Below are positions 53,057 to 62,533 of a stretch of DNA of 64,000 nucleotides, one piece after another. This DNA is from Caulobacter zeae (lineage in GTDB: Bacteria > Pseudomonadota > Alphaproteobacteria > Caulobacterales > Caulobacteraceae). The stretch is taken from assembly GCF_002858925.1 (NCBI RefSeq), contig NZ_PJRS01000044.1, positions 38,763 through 102,762 on the forward strand, given 5' to 3'. Each line of letters starts with the position of its first letter. The first letter of the stretch is position 1. The notes under the pieces were generated by a model. The model was not told the DNA's origin. It worked only from the letters and a program-made list of their open reading frames with translations, and searched no databases. The position numbers and the translations under genes are program-made.

Positions 53057-55123
53057 TCATGATAGGGGCTCCAGCACGGCTGTTTCGCCCTGCCTGGCGA
53101 CCAGTCTCATCGGCCGCCCCCTGATCCACAGCCGGTCGATCTCGATGGCGGTCCAACCCGCCGGCAACATGACGGTTCGTTCGGCCCAGGCGTTCGGTGT
53201 GTCGGGACCGGGCCGCAGGCCGGTGAAGCCCAGGATCAGGCCTGTCAGGAAACCGCCAATGTTTGCGAAGAACGGGCCCGCCTGTGGTTGCTCGGGGAAA
53301 CGGTCGGCGCGGTATTCCAGTGTCTGGAGAAAGCGGCCGGCGCAGAACCGGGCGTAGCCGTCGTCGAGCAGTTTCAGCGCCAGATCCCGATCGCCGAGAC
53401 GTGCGGCCCAGGCTCCGTACAGGGCCGAAAGCATCGGGCTGCCGACATAGTCCTGGGCCATGCCGAGATAGAGTTCGAGCGTGGCCTTCTCCTGGTCCGC
53501 AGGCAGCGGAAAGCCGAAGGGAAACAGCCCCATCAGCGGATCGGGCGTCGCGCCCTTTTCCTCGTCGACGCGATAGGCGTCGTGGGAAATCACAGCCTTG
53601 CCACGCATAGGAATGGTCATGCCGTCGGCGATCCGGGCCCAGGCTGGATCAGCCTGGAAACCGAGCGCTTCGGCAGCGCGGACGGCGTCGCGCAGCACGA
53701 CCACGGCGGCCATGTTGGTGAAGGCGGCGTTGGCTACGGGCTCTTCACGCTCGGCTATGCCCATCGATTCCAGTATGGCGTAGCCATCGCCGGTCCTGGT
53801 CGTGCGCGTGGTGAGCCATTCGCATACGCCCGATAGTACGGGCCAGGCGCAGGCGCGCAGGAACTCCCGGTCGCCGGTGACGTCGGCGTAGAGTGCGAAG
53901 GCGCGCGCGACATCGAGCGAAACGTGGTCCTCGTGCCAGGCGGCGGAGCCAGGCAGGGGCGCGGCCTCCTGGCCGCTAGCCGGCGCGCTCTCCCACGGAA
54001 ACTGCAGGCCGCGCCTTCCCATCAGTTGGGCGGTGCGCCGGGCCCCGTCGAGCTTGGCGGATCGGTAGTCGAGCAGGGCTCGGGCCGCCTGGGGCTGGAG
54101 CATGCTGAGCGCAGGGACGGCGAAGGCCTCGATGTCCCACATCACGTGGCCAAAATAGTAGTGATAGTCGTGCCAGGTCGCGAGGCCGAAGATCGAGGTC
54201 GAGGCGGGCGAGGAGGCGTGCACCGAGCTGTTGAGGTAGAAGACGGCCGCGTCGGCCAAGCCCTGCCAGTCATCGCTCGCGCCCTTCAGCCGGATGCGGC
54301 CTTTCCAGAGTTCGTCCCACTCGGCCCGGTTCTGGGCGCGGATCGTGTCGAAGCCATCCTTGGCGGCCTTGGCCGCCAGGCGCGCGGCCTGCTGGTCGGG
54401 CATGTCGTGCAGGATCCGCGGCACGAGGCTGGCGATCTGGCGCAGGCGAACCGTTCGTCCAGCGCGGGCGCGCAGGTCGTACTGGCTGACCAGCCTGTGG
54501 TCGCGCAGCGGCGGCTTGTCGGCAGACTCGTCGCCGGCGCCGCGTAGTTCGGTGACGAAGGCCACGCCGCAGGTCGAAAGGCCGCCGGCAGACTCCCAAA
54601 GCAAGGTCCCGTCCGTCGCGGGCGGGTCCTGGCCCGGGGTCTTGCGGTCGGATCTCAGCGCCCGGCCGTCGGCGCCGGAGGCGTCGACGATCGCGCGAAG
54701 GCCCAAGGCGCAGGCCTTGTCGACGGTGACGGCGATCTCCTGGCAGACAAGGGTGGGGTCGCGCCGGCTGCAGAAGGTCAGGACCTCGACCCTCGCTGTG
54801 CGTCCCGTGGCCTGGAACGTGAAGCGAGACGTCAGTTCGCCGGCCGAGAAGTCATACGCCTGCTCCAGATCGAAGATCTGATGCGGAACGTCCGACAGCC
54901 AGACCCCGTTGAGGGCCAAGTCGCCAGCGATGGGGTAGGGGGCGACGGCGGCGGCCTCGATCCGTCGCTCATAGTGCTCGCCGCTGTAGCCGCTGAGCAG
55001 GGCCATGCCGGTCGTCAACGGAACGTCCCGAACCCGCAGGCCGACCAGGCCGTTAGCGACATAGGCCGGAAGCTCGCGGCGTGCCGCCCCCTGGACTTTC
55101 TGCGGGTTGATCGGCGCGCTCAT
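53057..55123 (-). CDS. GH65-type glycosidase/phosphorylase
   Basis: 688 residues. N-terminal beta-sandwich (VANGLVGLRVRDVPLTTGMA, GYSGEHYERRIEAAA), then an (alpha/alpha)6 barrel with GLATWHDYHYYFGHVMWDIE (typical of the trehalase/kojibiose family), GLQFPWESAPASGQEA and SAAWHEDHVSLDVARAF. The Glu in WHEDH is near the expected catalytic acid. Architecture resembles acid trehalase/PGGHG-like GH65 members more than phosphorylases. No signal peptide, so it is probably cytosolic. Stands 37 bases after the alpha/beta hydrolase gene on the same strand. Confidence 0.88.
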   Translation of the reverse strand: MSAPINPQKVQGAARRELPAYVANGLVGLRVRDVPLTTGMALLSGYSGEHYERRIEAAAVAPYPIAGDLALNGVWLSDVPHQIFDLEQAYDFSAGELTSRFTFQATGRTARVEVLTFCSRRDPTLVCQEIAVTVDKACALGLRAIVDASGADGRALRSDRKTPGQDPPATDGTLLWESAGGLSTCGVAFVTELRGAGDESADKPPLRDHRLVSQYDLRARAGRTVRLRQIASLVPRILHDMPDQQAARLAAKAAKDGFDTIRAQNRAEWDELWKGRIRLKGASDDWQGLADAAVFYLNSSVHASSPASTSIFGLATWHDYHYYFGHVMWDIEAFAVPALSMLQPQAARALLDYRSAKLDGARRTAQLMGRRGLQFPWESAPASGQEAAPLPGSAAWHEDHVSLDVARAFALYADVTGDREFLRACAWPVLSGVCEWLTTRTTRTGDGYAILESMGIAEREEPVANAAFTNMAAVVVLRDAVRAAEALGFQADPAWARIADGMTIPMRGKAVISHDAYRVDEEKGATPDPLMGLFPFGFPLPADQEKATLELYLGMAQDYVGSPMLSALYGAWAARLGDRDLALKLLDDGYARFCAGRFLQTLEYRADRFPEQPQAGPFFANIGGFLTGLILGFTGLRPGPDTPNAWAERTVMLPAGWTAIEIDRLWIRGRPMRLVARQGETAVLEPLS

Positions 55124-55160
55124 GGTGTGCTCGCTGGGCGCCGGCTATCGGGGCGGCCGA

Positions 55161-56333
55161 TCACAGGCTGGCGGCCGATTTCGAGGCGTAGGGCGGGACG
55201 GCAGGCTCGCGCAGATGAAGCTCGCAGAAGGCGGAGATCTGGGCGTTGTAGAGATCGGGACGTTCCAGGAAGCCCATGTGGTTGGCCTGGGCGATCGTCT
55301 CCAGCTGGCCGCCGGGTGTGGCCTGCGCCAGGGTCTGGCTGGCCCGGGGCTCGGTGACGATGTCGGCGTCGCCGGTCAGGATCAGGGCCGGCACGGTGAT
55401 CGCCTGCAGCGCTCCGTCGGCCTCCCAGCGGAACATCGCCAGATTGCCGCGCGCCTGGACGGCCGGCGGATTGCGGGTGGCGAGTAGGGTGGTCTGCTCC
55501 AGCTGGCTGCGGGTGACATGGCGGGCGAAGCCCAGGCGATTGGCTAGGTGGGCGGCCCCGCTCAGATAGCTCTGCCATGCAGACAGCCAGGCCAGCGGCT
55601 GCAGCCAGATCGTCAGCCTGAACATGGGCTCCAGCAGGGGCCATCTTAGGGCCCTCGCCAATGGGCTGAAGATCATGGTCTCGAGAGGATTGGTGTAGGT
55701 GGTGTTGACCAGCACGATCCCTGCCACCTGGCGCGCCATTACCTGCGGATGGTCGCGGATCAGGGTCTGAATGGTCATGCCGCCGATGCTGTGTCCGACC
55801 AGGACCGCGGGCCTGTCGCCGGCCAGCGAGAGGATCGTCTGCAGGTCGCGGGCGAAGTGCGACAGGTCGATCGCGCCGGTGGCGGGCTTGGAGCGGCCCA
55901 GGCCAGGCAGGTCCCAGACGATCACCCGGAAGCGCTGGGAGAGCGCGCGGCGGAGATAGAACCAGATACTGCTGTCCAAACCCCAGCCGTGGGTCAGGAT
56001 AACGGTGGGCGCGTCTTGCGGCCCATGCATCTCGACATACAGGTTGGAGCCTGTGGGACTGGTGATTTCTTGACCGGCGCTGCGTTCGGGTCGGGTCGGG
56101 TCGGTGTCTGGACGTGCGACCAAGACGGGGACGATCCAGCGGCCGCAGAGCGACCATGCCAGCATCCCCAGGCCCAGCCAGAGCCGCCACGCCTCTCGAA
56201 TGTGGTGGGTCTGGCCGAACCGATCGGCCAGCCAGTAGCCGTCATACCAGGACCAGAGCAGATAGCCGCCCATCCCGAGGACAATGAGGGAGGCGAGTGA
56301 AAGCGCAAGGCGCGCCAGGACGATCAAGGGCAT
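55161..56333 (-). CDS. membrane-anchored alpha/beta hydrolase
   Basis: 390 residues. Two N-terminal TM helices (about 5-30 and 50-70) precede a hydrolase domain. HGWGLDSSIWF (115-125) is the oxyanion-hole HG motif and VGHSIGGM carries the nucleophile Ser182. LTGDADIVTEPRASQ provides the acid and QANHMGFLERPDLY the catalytic His. Substrate unknown: esterase, epoxide hydrolase and haloperoxidase-like enzymes share this pattern. Same strand and close to the GH65 gene, perhaps co-transcribed. Confidence 0.9.
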   Translation of the reverse strand: MPLIVLARLALSLASLIVLGMGGYLLWSWYDGYWLADRFGQTHHIREAWRLWLGLGMLAWSLCGRWIVPVLVARPDTDPTRPERSAGQEITSPTGSNLYVEMHGPQDAPTVILTHGWGLDSSIWFYLRRALSQRFRVIVWDLPGLGRSKPATGAIDLSHFARDLQTILSLAGDRPAVLVGHSIGGMTIQTLIRDHPQVMARQVAGIVLVNTTYTNPLETMIFSPLARALRWPLLEPMFRLTIWLQPLAWLSAWQSYLSGAAHLANRLGFARHVTRSQLEQTTLLATRNPPAVQARGNLAMFRWEADGALQAITVPALILTGDADIVTEPRASQTLAQATPGGQLETIAQANHMGFLERPDLYNAQISAFCELHLREPAVPPYASKSAASL

Positions 56334-56588
56334 GGCGGCATTCCAGGTTTTCTCCCACTAGGGGGAGCACCTAAACCGATGGCCGGAACGGCTGTTCCAC
56401 AGGCGAAGGTTGTCGGCGAAAAGATTCGCGCATGGCTCCAGGCGGCGTGAGATTGCAACCATTGATCGACGGGAGCCGTTTTCAATGCGCCGCGAGTGCA
56501 GCCTTCCGTCCCGGACGGCGTGCGCACGGCTAGTCAGGCGTGTCCCGCTGCGGTCCTTTCCGCCCGAGCCGCCTGTAGGAAACCCACA

Positions 56589-57173
56589 ATGAAATCAATC
56601 GCCTTGGCCGCGCTCTTGGGCGCCGCCTCGCTGATCGTGGCGACCGCCGCGACCGCGCAATCCACCCTCCCGTCCACGACGGGCAGTTCAACGAGCGCCA
56701 GCGTTGGCGCTATGCCGGTCCACGGGCTCGACGCGCCGGCCTTTTCCGCCGCGGCTTCAGACGCCAACCAGTATCAGATCGCCGCCAGCCGCCTCAGTCT
56801 GGCGCGCTCGCAACGCGCCGACGTCAAGGACTACGCGCGGCGCATGATCTCAGCCGGTGAGACCGCTCAACAGACTCTGATGGCGTCGCTTTCGAACGAT
56901 CAGCGCAAGATCGCCAAGCCTGCCAGGACCCTTTCAGCTGAGCGAGCCTCGATGCTGGAAATGCTGCGCAAGACGCCGCGTAGCGGGTTCGACAACCTCT
57001 ATCTCACCCAGTCGGCTAATGTTCAGCAGGCCAACTGGGCCGCCTACAAGGGCTATGCCGAAGACGGAACGGATCAGTCCCTCAAGCAGGTCGCCGGCAA
57101 CGGCGTCCCACTGATCGAGGCGCAACTGCAGCAAGGCGGCGCCCTGCTGCCCGCGTCGCTTCTGTCGTACTGA
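56589..57173 (+). CDS. DUF4142 periplasmic protein
   Basis: 194 residues from the ATG at 56589 (the longer open frame from 56496 lacks a sensible start). Signal peptide MKSIALAALLGAASLIVATA with cleavage after ATAQ. DUF4142 helical bundle: DANQYQIAASRLSLARSQRA, VKDYARRMISAGETAQQTL, then YLTQSANVQQANWAAYKGYA. The family is ferritin-like secreted proteins of unknown biochemistry, often stress-induced. Upstream 255 bases contain no gene. Confidence 0.88.
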   Translation: MKSIALAALLGAASLIVATAATAQSTLPSTTGSSTSASVGAMPVHGLDAPAFSAAASDANQYQIAASRLSLARSQRADVKDYARRMISAGETAQQTLMASLSNDQRKIAKPARTLSAERASMLEMLRKTPRSGFDNLYLTQSANVQQANWAAYKGYAEDGTDQSLKQVAGNGVPLIEAQLQQGGALLPASLLSY

Positions 57174-57180
57174 GGTCGTC

Positions 57181-57211
57181 GGGCCAGGCGAGCGACTCTC
57201 GCCTGGCCCTT
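57181..57211 (+). terminator. stem-loop terminator after DUF4142 gene
   Basis: GGGCCAGGCGAG (57181-57192) and CTCGCCTGGCCC (57198-57209) form a perfect 12-bp stem with a CGACT loop, followed by TT. The T-tract is weak. It lies between convergent genes and could stop transcription from both sides. Confidence 0.7.
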
Positions 57212-57238
57212 CGCCAGACTCGAGGCCGGGATCAAGCG

Positions 57239-58162
57239 CTATGCGCGAGCGGCGTCCTCGCGTTTCATGCGTTCGCGGATGCCGCCGTCGATGATGAGCC
57301 CGTCGGCCTGCGAAACGTGGATTGATCCACTCGTCGCCGCCAGGGGCGAGGCCTTGGCCATCTCAGACTGCGCGATCCTGGCCGACAGGCGCTCGGTCAG
57401 GTCCGGGAAGATATGGTGCGAGAGGTTCGAGGCGTGGGCCTTGGGTCCGACGGGCTGTTCTTCCTTCGGGTCGGTGCAGGCCGCGACGATGGCGTCGATC
57501 ACGATCTGCGGGTCGTCCATGGCCGCCATGCGCGGCGCATGCCCGCTGTAATTGGCCGCGTGGGTCCACCAGGGCGTGTCGACCGCCCAGGGCATGATCG
57601 TTCCCACCTTGATGGCGTCGTGACCGGCCAACTTCAGGTCCTCGTTCAGCGACCGGCTCAGGCCGAGCACGGCGGCTTTCGAGGCGGCGTAGGAGGCCTG
57701 GTAGGCGAGGGGGACCTCGCTGTCGATCGAGCCGACATTGACCAGCGTCCCCTGGCCCTGGGCGATGAACTGCCGGATGGCGGCGTGGGCGCCGAAGATC
57801 AGTCCCTTCAGATTGACGTCGATGACGCGAGCGTGGTCCTCGATCGGGATATCCCAGAACAGCCCCAGGGCGCCGATACCGACGTTGTTGACCCAGACGT
57901 CGATGCGGCCGAACCGCTCGATCGCGGCCGTGGCGAGCCTGGCGATGTCGGCGGGATCACTGACGTCGCCGGGAACCGCGATCGCCGCGCCGCCGGCGGC
58001 GGTGATCTCTGTCACCAGGCCGTCGAGCATGTCGCCGCGGCGAGCGATGACGACGACACGGGCGCCGAGGCTGGCCAGCTTGAGCGCGGAGCCGCGACCA
58101 AAGCCGCTGGACGCTCCGGTGACGACGATGACGGCGCCGGTGAGGTCTTTTTGATCGGTCAT
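57239..58162 (-). CDS. short-chain dehydrogenase/reductase
   Basis: 307 residues, NAD(P)-dependent oxidoreductase. Cofactor motif TGASSGFG (15-22), structural NNVG (92-95), catalytic Ser145, Tyr158 and Lys162 (SYAASK). A C-terminal extension of about 60 residues (DLTERLSARIAQSEMAKASP) is longer than in classical SDRs. Arg at 41 after the second beta strand suggests NADP preference. The substrate is unknown. Confidence 0.92.
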   Translation of the reverse strand: MTDQKDLTGAVIVVTGASSGFGRGSALKLASLGARVVVIARRGDMLDGLVTEITAAGGAAIAVPGDVSDPADIARLATAAIERFGRIDVWVNNVGIGALGLFWDIPIEDHARVIDVNLKGLIFGAHAAIRQFIAQGQGTLVNVGSIDSEVPLAYQASYAASKAAVLGLSRSLNEDLKLAGHDAIKVGTIMPWAVDTPWWTHAANYSGHAPRMAAMDDPQIVIDAIVAACTDPKEEQPVGPKAHASNLSHHIFPDLTERLSARIAQSEMAKASPLAATSGSIHVSQADGLIIDGGIRERMKREDAARA

Positions 58163-58270
58163 TGGAAATCTTAATCCACCTTCGGATTGGAGGCGGGCTC
58201 AGCCAACGGGGCGCTGGAGCGACGGTTCCCCGGACGATGCGATCCGGCGCTGAGTATATGTACGGCTGAC

Positions 58271-58318
58271 TGTCCGGTTCCTGGAGGCGTATTAACGTCA
58301 GCAACTGGCGCTAGTCGT
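58271..58318. repeat. degenerate dispersed intergenic repeat, copy d
   Basis: TGTCCGGTTCCTGGAGGCGT then ACGTCAGCAACTGGCGCTAG. It shares two identical blocks with copy c at 52181. Lies between the SDR and histidine-kinase genes. Confidence 0.6.
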
Positions 58319-58328
58319 CCCTTTCGCG

Positions 58329-60674
58329 TTACGCTTTTCGTTCCTTCCGCGCGGGGAGCAAGGGAACGACCTTGGCGAAAGCTCCAACCTTAACCTCTGA
58401 CAACGCAAGCTCGATGGCCGCTTTTAGCGCCTCAAGACTGTAGGGCTTTCGGAGGATGCGGAACTCACCGCCAAGGTTCTCGGCGGCCTGGCTGTACCCC
58501 GTGGCCAGCAGCACCGGCAGGTTCGGATGGCGCTCACGCAGCAGCCGCGCCAGCTCGAGGCCATCCATCTCGCCGGCCATGACGATGTCGCTAAACACCA
58601 GGTCGGGCGGAGCGCCGTGCTGCAAGGCGCTCAAGGCCGTGGCCGCATTGTTCGCAACGCGCACCTGGTGCCCGAGCCGCTCAAGCAGCCCGGTCGCCAC
58701 GTCGGCGACATCGGGATTATCCTCAACGAGCAGAATTCGGGCCGCGCCGACCTCCGCGCTCGGCTCGGCCAACAAAGCCTTCGTGGAGGCCTCGCCGTGC
58801 GACCTTGGCAGCAGGATCGAAAAGCGCGTGCCCTTGCCGAGAGTGCTTTCGACCCGAACGTCGCCGCCGGCTTGCTGGGCGAAGCCGTAGACGTGGCTAA
58901 GGCCAAGCCCGGTGCCCTTGTCGATGTCCTTGGTGGTGAAGAAGGGCTCGAAGATCTTGGCCAGGATATCGGGCGCGATACCGGTGCCCGTGTCGGCGAT
59001 CTGGATTTCGACAACTTCGCCGCTCAGTTCGCTCGAGGCGTCGGCCAGATTCGTGTTGCGGGCGGAGATGGTGAGGCGACCGCCGGTGGGCATGGCGTCC
59101 CGGGCGTTGACGGCGAGGTTGAGGATGGCGAGATCAAGTTCGCCTTGATCCACCTCGACGGGCCAAAGATCGCCGGGAAGGTTTAGCTCCAGATCGATAT
59201 TGGGCGGCAAACTGGTCGCCACCAGTTCGCGCACGCCGCTCATGCGCTCGGCGAGCGGGGCGATCGTGGTCTGCAGGCGCTGGCGCCGTGCGAAGGACAG
59301 CAGGTGCCGGGTCAGGTCCTGACCGCGTAAGGCGGAGGTCTCGATCGCATCGAGGGCGCGATGGGCCTTGGGATCATCGCCAACCTTGCTGCGGAGCAGG
59401 TGGGCCTGCCCGCCGACCACCATCAGCAGATTGTTGAAGTCGTGGGCCACGCCGCCCGTGAGCTGGCCCAAGGCTTCCATCTTCTGGTTATGCGCCATCC
59501 GCTCGCGCGCCTGATCGAGTTCGGCCTGGACGCGCTTTTTGTCGGTGATGTCGCGAGTGATCTTGGCGTAGCCGACAAGGCGTCCGGCCTCGTCGCGTAT
59601 GGGATCGATGACCACGTTGGCCCAGAACAGCGTGCCGTCCTTTCGAACCCGCCAGGCCTCGGCCTCGAACCGGCCTTCCGTCGCCGCCTTGTGCAAGCTC
59701 TGCAGGGGCAAGCCGGCGGCGCGGTCCTCCGGACTATAGAACTTGGAGAAGTGCTGGCCGACGATCTCGCTGGCGTTGTAGCCCTTGATCTTCTCGGCGC
59801 CGGCGTTCCAGTTGGTGATGATCCCGTTGGGATCGAGCATGTAGATGGCGTAGTCGACCACGCCCTCAACAAGCATGCGAAACTGCCGCTCGCTCTGGGC
59901 CAATGCTTCCTCGGCCGCCTTGCGCTCGCTGATGTCGCGCGTGATCTTGGCGTAGCCGATCAAGCGACCCTGATCGTCATGGATCGGATCGATGACGACG
60001 GAGGCCCAGAAGCGGCTGCCATCCTTGCGTAGCCGCCAGCCTTCGCCTTCGAACCGCCCTTCGGCCTTGGCGGTCGCCAGGGCGAGCGCCGGTCGACCCG
60101 CGGCGCGATCATCCGGCGCATAGAAGGCGCCGAAATGGCGGCCTACGATTTCATCGGCGTCGTAGCCTTTAATCCGCTGGGCGCCGCGGTTCCAGTTTGT
60201 CACGACCCCGTTCACGTCCAGCATGTAGATGGCGTAGTCGACCACCCCCTCGACGAGATAGCGGAAGCGCCGCTCGCTCTCGATCAGCGCCTGCTGGGCC
60301 GCTCGCTGCTCGGTCATGTCCCGCGTGACCTTGGCAAAGCCGACCGGCGCGCCGGCCTCGTCGCGCATCAGATGCAAGGTCGCCACGGCCCAGAACCGGC
60401 TGCCGTCCTTGCGCACGCGCCAGCCCTCGCTATCGATCCGGCCTAGCGTGCGCGCCTGCATGATCAGGCGCCGTGGAAGACCGTCGCGGCGATCTTCGAG
60501 CGTAAAGAACCGGCTGAACTCCTCGCCTTGGATCTCGTCGGCTGTATACCCCTTGAGATTTTGGGCGCCGCGATTCCAGCTGGTCACCCGGCCTTCAAGG
60601 TCGAGCATATAGACGCCATAACCCGTCAAGGACTCGACGAGCAGCTCGAACCGGTGATCGTCAGAGGACTTCAT
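58329..60674 (-). CDS. hybrid sensor histidine kinase with three PAS domains
   Basis: 781 residues, no TM segment, so cytosolic. Three PAS/PAC repeats (about 8-125, 135-250, 262-378) are near-duplicates, each with a WNRGAQ-like or WNAGAE-like element followed by KGY, and an FxKVTRD/YAKITRD end. A kinase core follows: His411 (GGVAHDFNNLLMVV), N-box Asn523 (LAVNARDAM), G-boxes DTGTGIAPDI and KGTGLGLSHVYG. The C-terminal receiver has phosphoacceptor Asp696 (LVFSDIVMAG) and Lys743 (LRKPYS). The PAS repeats lack heme or flavin residues I could identify. It faces the LOV kinase operon divergently, suggesting a joint signalling module. Confidence 0.95.
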   Translation of the reverse strand: MKSSDDHRFELLVESLTGYGVYMLDLEGRVTSWNRGAQNLKGYTADEIQGEEFSRFFTLEDRRDGLPRRLIMQARTLGRIDSEGWRVRKDGSRFWAVATLHLMRDEAGAPVGFAKVTRDMTEQRAAQQALIESERRFRYLVEGVVDYAIYMLDVNGVVTNWNRGAQRIKGYDADEIVGRHFGAFYAPDDRAAGRPALALATAKAEGRFEGEGWRLRKDGSRFWASVVIDPIHDDQGRLIGYAKITRDISERKAAEEALAQSERQFRMLVEGVVDYAIYMLDPNGIITNWNAGAEKIKGYNASEIVGQHFSKFYSPEDRAAGLPLQSLHKAATEGRFEAEAWRVRKDGTLFWANVVIDPIRDEAGRLVGYAKITRDITDKKRVQAELDQARERMAHNQKMEALGQLTGGVAHDFNNLLMVVGGQAHLLRSKVGDDPKAHRALDAIETSALRGQDLTRHLLSFARRQRLQTTIAPLAERMSGVRELVATSLPPNIDLELNLPGDLWPVEVDQGELDLAILNLAVNARDAMPTGGRLTISARNTNLADASSELSGEVVEIQIADTGTGIAPDILAKIFEPFFTTKDIDKGTGLGLSHVYGFAQQAGGDVRVESTLGKGTRFSILLPRSHGEASTKALLAEPSAEVGAARILLVEDNPDVADVATGLLERLGHQVRVANNAATALSALQHGAPPDLVFSDIVMAGEMDGLELARLLRERHPNLPVLLATGYSQAAENLGGEFRILRKPYSLEALKAAIELALSEVKVGAFAKVVPLLPARKERKA

Positions 60675-60769
60675 CGTCGAATCTTTTCTTTCCCGGACGA
60701 TCTCGCCCGTGACGTTGACAGCCTTGGGCTTAGAAGAAAGGGTTCGGAGCCCTTCACGGAGAGTCTGCG

Positions 60770-61054
60770 GTGCCCGAAGTTGTAAAGCTAAGCCCCACCG
60801 ATGATCCCTTCGACCGCCGGTCGAAAACGCCGCCGCCGCAAGGACGGTTCCCGAACGGCGCTGATGATCTGCCCTACAGCGTCGAGCTCTGGTCGGCGGA
60901 TAAGAACCTGCTCGAGCAGGTGATCGCTGTCAGCGCTTCGCCTTCGATCGGCTACGCCGCCTACTACGCCGCGACGCGGGAGTATCCGGGCCGGGTCATC
61001 GTCTTGCGTCATCTCGACCGCGTCATCAGCCGATGGGACGCCAAAACGCAATAA
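60770..61054 (+). CDS. small protein upstream of LOV kinase, paralogue 1
   Basis: 94 residues from a GTG at 60770 preceded by GGAGAG. Not recognised. A charged Pro-rich start (DPFDRRSKTPPPQGRFPNG) leads into LPYSVELWSADKNLLEQVIA and AAYYAATREYPGRVIVLRHL, likely a small alpha/beta fold. The second half resembles the next gene's product (VELW/VELR, YPGxR-V-L), so the two are tandem paralogues. Position in front of a LOV histidine kinase suggests a regulatory partner. Confidence 0.7.
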   Translation: MPEVVKLSPTDDPFDRRSKTPPPQGRFPNGADDLPYSVELWSADKNLLEQVIAVSASPSIGYAAYYAATREYPGRVIVLRHLDRVISRWDAKTQ

Positions 61055-61072
61055 TCATCGCGCGCCTCCCCA

Positions 61073-61276
61073 ATGGCTTCTCAGCCCTCCGACGACGCCA
61101 TTCCGTTTGCAGTCGAGCTGCGGCGCGTCGGCGCGCCGACGCGGGTGCTCGGCCGCGGCGCGACCCCCATGCTCGCCGTGGCGATCTTCGAGGCCGCGCT
61201 CGCCGCCTATCCTGGCGAGCGGGTCGTGTTGATCTGCGGCGCCGATATCATGCGCGACAGCCAAGTGACGAGCTGA
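61073..61276 (+). CDS. small protein upstream of LOV kinase, paralogue 2
   Basis: 67 residues, ATG at 61073. The sequence IPFAVELRRVGAPTRVLGRG, then AVAIFEAALAAYPGERVVLI and CGADIMRDS parallels the preceding gene's C-terminal part. Its stop codon is directly followed by the LOV kinase ATG (TGAATG), so translation is coupled. Function unknown; a small adaptor or antagonist of the kinases is inference. Confidence 0.7.
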   Translation: MASQPSDDAIPFAVELRRVGAPTRVLGRGATPMLAVAIFEAALAAYPGERVVLICGADIMRDSQVTS

Positions 61277-62371
61277 ATGCCCCAGAGTTGGAACGGTGAC
61301 CTGGCGGCCTTTCAGGCCGTGCTCGGCGGGGCGAGAATGCCCACGATTCTCACGGACGCGACGCAGGCCGATCATCCGATCATCTACGCCAACCAGGCCT
61401 TCCTCGATCTGACGGGCTATGGGCGCGACGATGTTCTTGGGCGCAATTGCCGTTTTCTACAGGGGCCGCTGACGGACCGGAAGGCCGTAGCGCGCATTCG
61501 AGAGGCGCTCAGGCAAGAGCAGCCCATCTCGATCGAGGTCCTCAACTATCGGGATGATGGATCCAGCTTCTGGAATGCGCTGTTCATCGGCCCTGTGTTC
61601 GATGGCGCCGGGCGCGTGCGGTATTTCCTTGGAAACCAGCTTGACGTCACGGAGCAGAAGGCGGCCGAGGAAGCGCTGCACCAGAAACACAAGATGAAGG
61701 CTGTTGGCCAGTTGGCGACGGGCATGGCGCACGTCCTGACCAATCTTCTTCAGGTGGTCGTTGGCGCCTTGGAGTTGATGGCGCCCAAGTTCCAGGAGGC
61801 GGGGGTTGCGCGTCGGGGCGCGCGCGCCCTCCATGCCGCGCGCGACGCCGCGGAACTGGCTCATCAGCTTCTGGCCTTTGCGCGCAAAGCTCCCCTGAGC
61901 CCACGGCCGTTGGATCTCGTCGATACCGTCCAGAGGATGCAGCCCCTGTTGGAGGCTACGGCGGAGGCTCGTCACCTTCGTCTCGCCTTTGACGCTTCGC
62001 CACGACGCGCCTTACTTGATCGCGCCCAGTTTGAGGCGGCTTTGCTGAGTTTAGTCGTTAACGCCCGTGAGGCGACCACCGAGCAAGGGCAGATTGTCGT
62101 CAGGGTTCAAAACGGCGATCTGGACGGGGCGCCGGCTGTAAGCATCCGCGTCGAGGACGACGGCGACGGCATGGGACCCGGCATCGTGGAGCGCGCGGCG
62201 GAGCCCTTTTTCACGACAAAGCCTTCGCCGCGCAACGCTGGTATGGGCTTGGCCATGGTCGGAGGTTTCGTCGCTCAGTCGCGGGGGCGCCTCGAAATTG
62301 AAAGCGAGGCCGGGCGGGGAGCGCGTGTCGCCATGGTGTTTCCAGCGACACTGACAGAGGTTGTCGTCTAG
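61277..62371 (+). CDS. LOV-domain (blue-light) histidine kinase
   Basis: 364 residues, cytosolic. A LOV-type PAS domain (about 12-128) has the flavin-adduct motif GRNCRFLQG with Cys58, plus FLDLTGYGRDDVLG, NYRDDGSSFWNALFIGPVFD and the end FLGNQLDVTE, so it should bind FMN and respond to blue light. The kinase core has His152 in GMAHVLTNLLQVVVG, where the usual HDFNNLL is altered to HVLTNLL, then N-box Asn262 (LVVNAREAT), DDGDGMGPGI and GMGLAMVGG. No receiver domain. It is coupled to the small gene upstream. Confidence 0.93.
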   Translation: MPQSWNGDLAAFQAVLGGARMPTILTDATQADHPIIYANQAFLDLTGYGRDDVLGRNCRFLQGPLTDRKAVARIREALRQEQPISIEVLNYRDDGSSFWNALFIGPVFDGAGRVRYFLGNQLDVTEQKAAEEALHQKHKMKAVGQLATGMAHVLTNLLQVVVGALELMAPKFQEAGVARRGARALHAARDAAELAHQLLAFARKAPLSPRPLDLVDTVQRMQPLLEATAEARHLRLAFDASPRRALLDRAQFEAALLSLVVNAREATTEQGQIVVRVQNGDLDGAPAVSIRVEDDGDGMGPGIVERAAEPFFTTKPSPRNAGMGLAMVGGFVAQSRGRLEIESEAGRGARVAMVFPATLTEVVV

Positions 62372-62406
62372 GTGCGCGCTATTGCTGCCGACCTAGGCCC
62401 TTGCAC

Positions 62407-62455
62407 GAACGTCCTTATTCCGGAGGCAAGCCAACGGCAGCTGTTGGCGCTGCGC
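62407..62455. repeat. degenerate dispersed intergenic repeat, copy e
   Basis: GAACGTCCTTATTCCGGAGG then AAGCCAACGGCAGCTGTTGG and CGCTGCGC. Closest in arrangement to copy a. It lies in the 162-base gap after the LOV kinase, where no gene is seen. Confidence 0.45.
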
Positions 62456-62533
62456 TGTCTCAGGACCAACTTATCGACTGGCCGCGCGCGGTGACCGGGA
62501 GCCATCTCAGGGAGAGTAGGGCCGGTGCCGCAG

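Noticed and set aside
53263..54881. Several plus-strand open frames opposite the GH65 gene
   Set aside because: All are antisense shadows of a recognised glycosidase with low-complexity translations.
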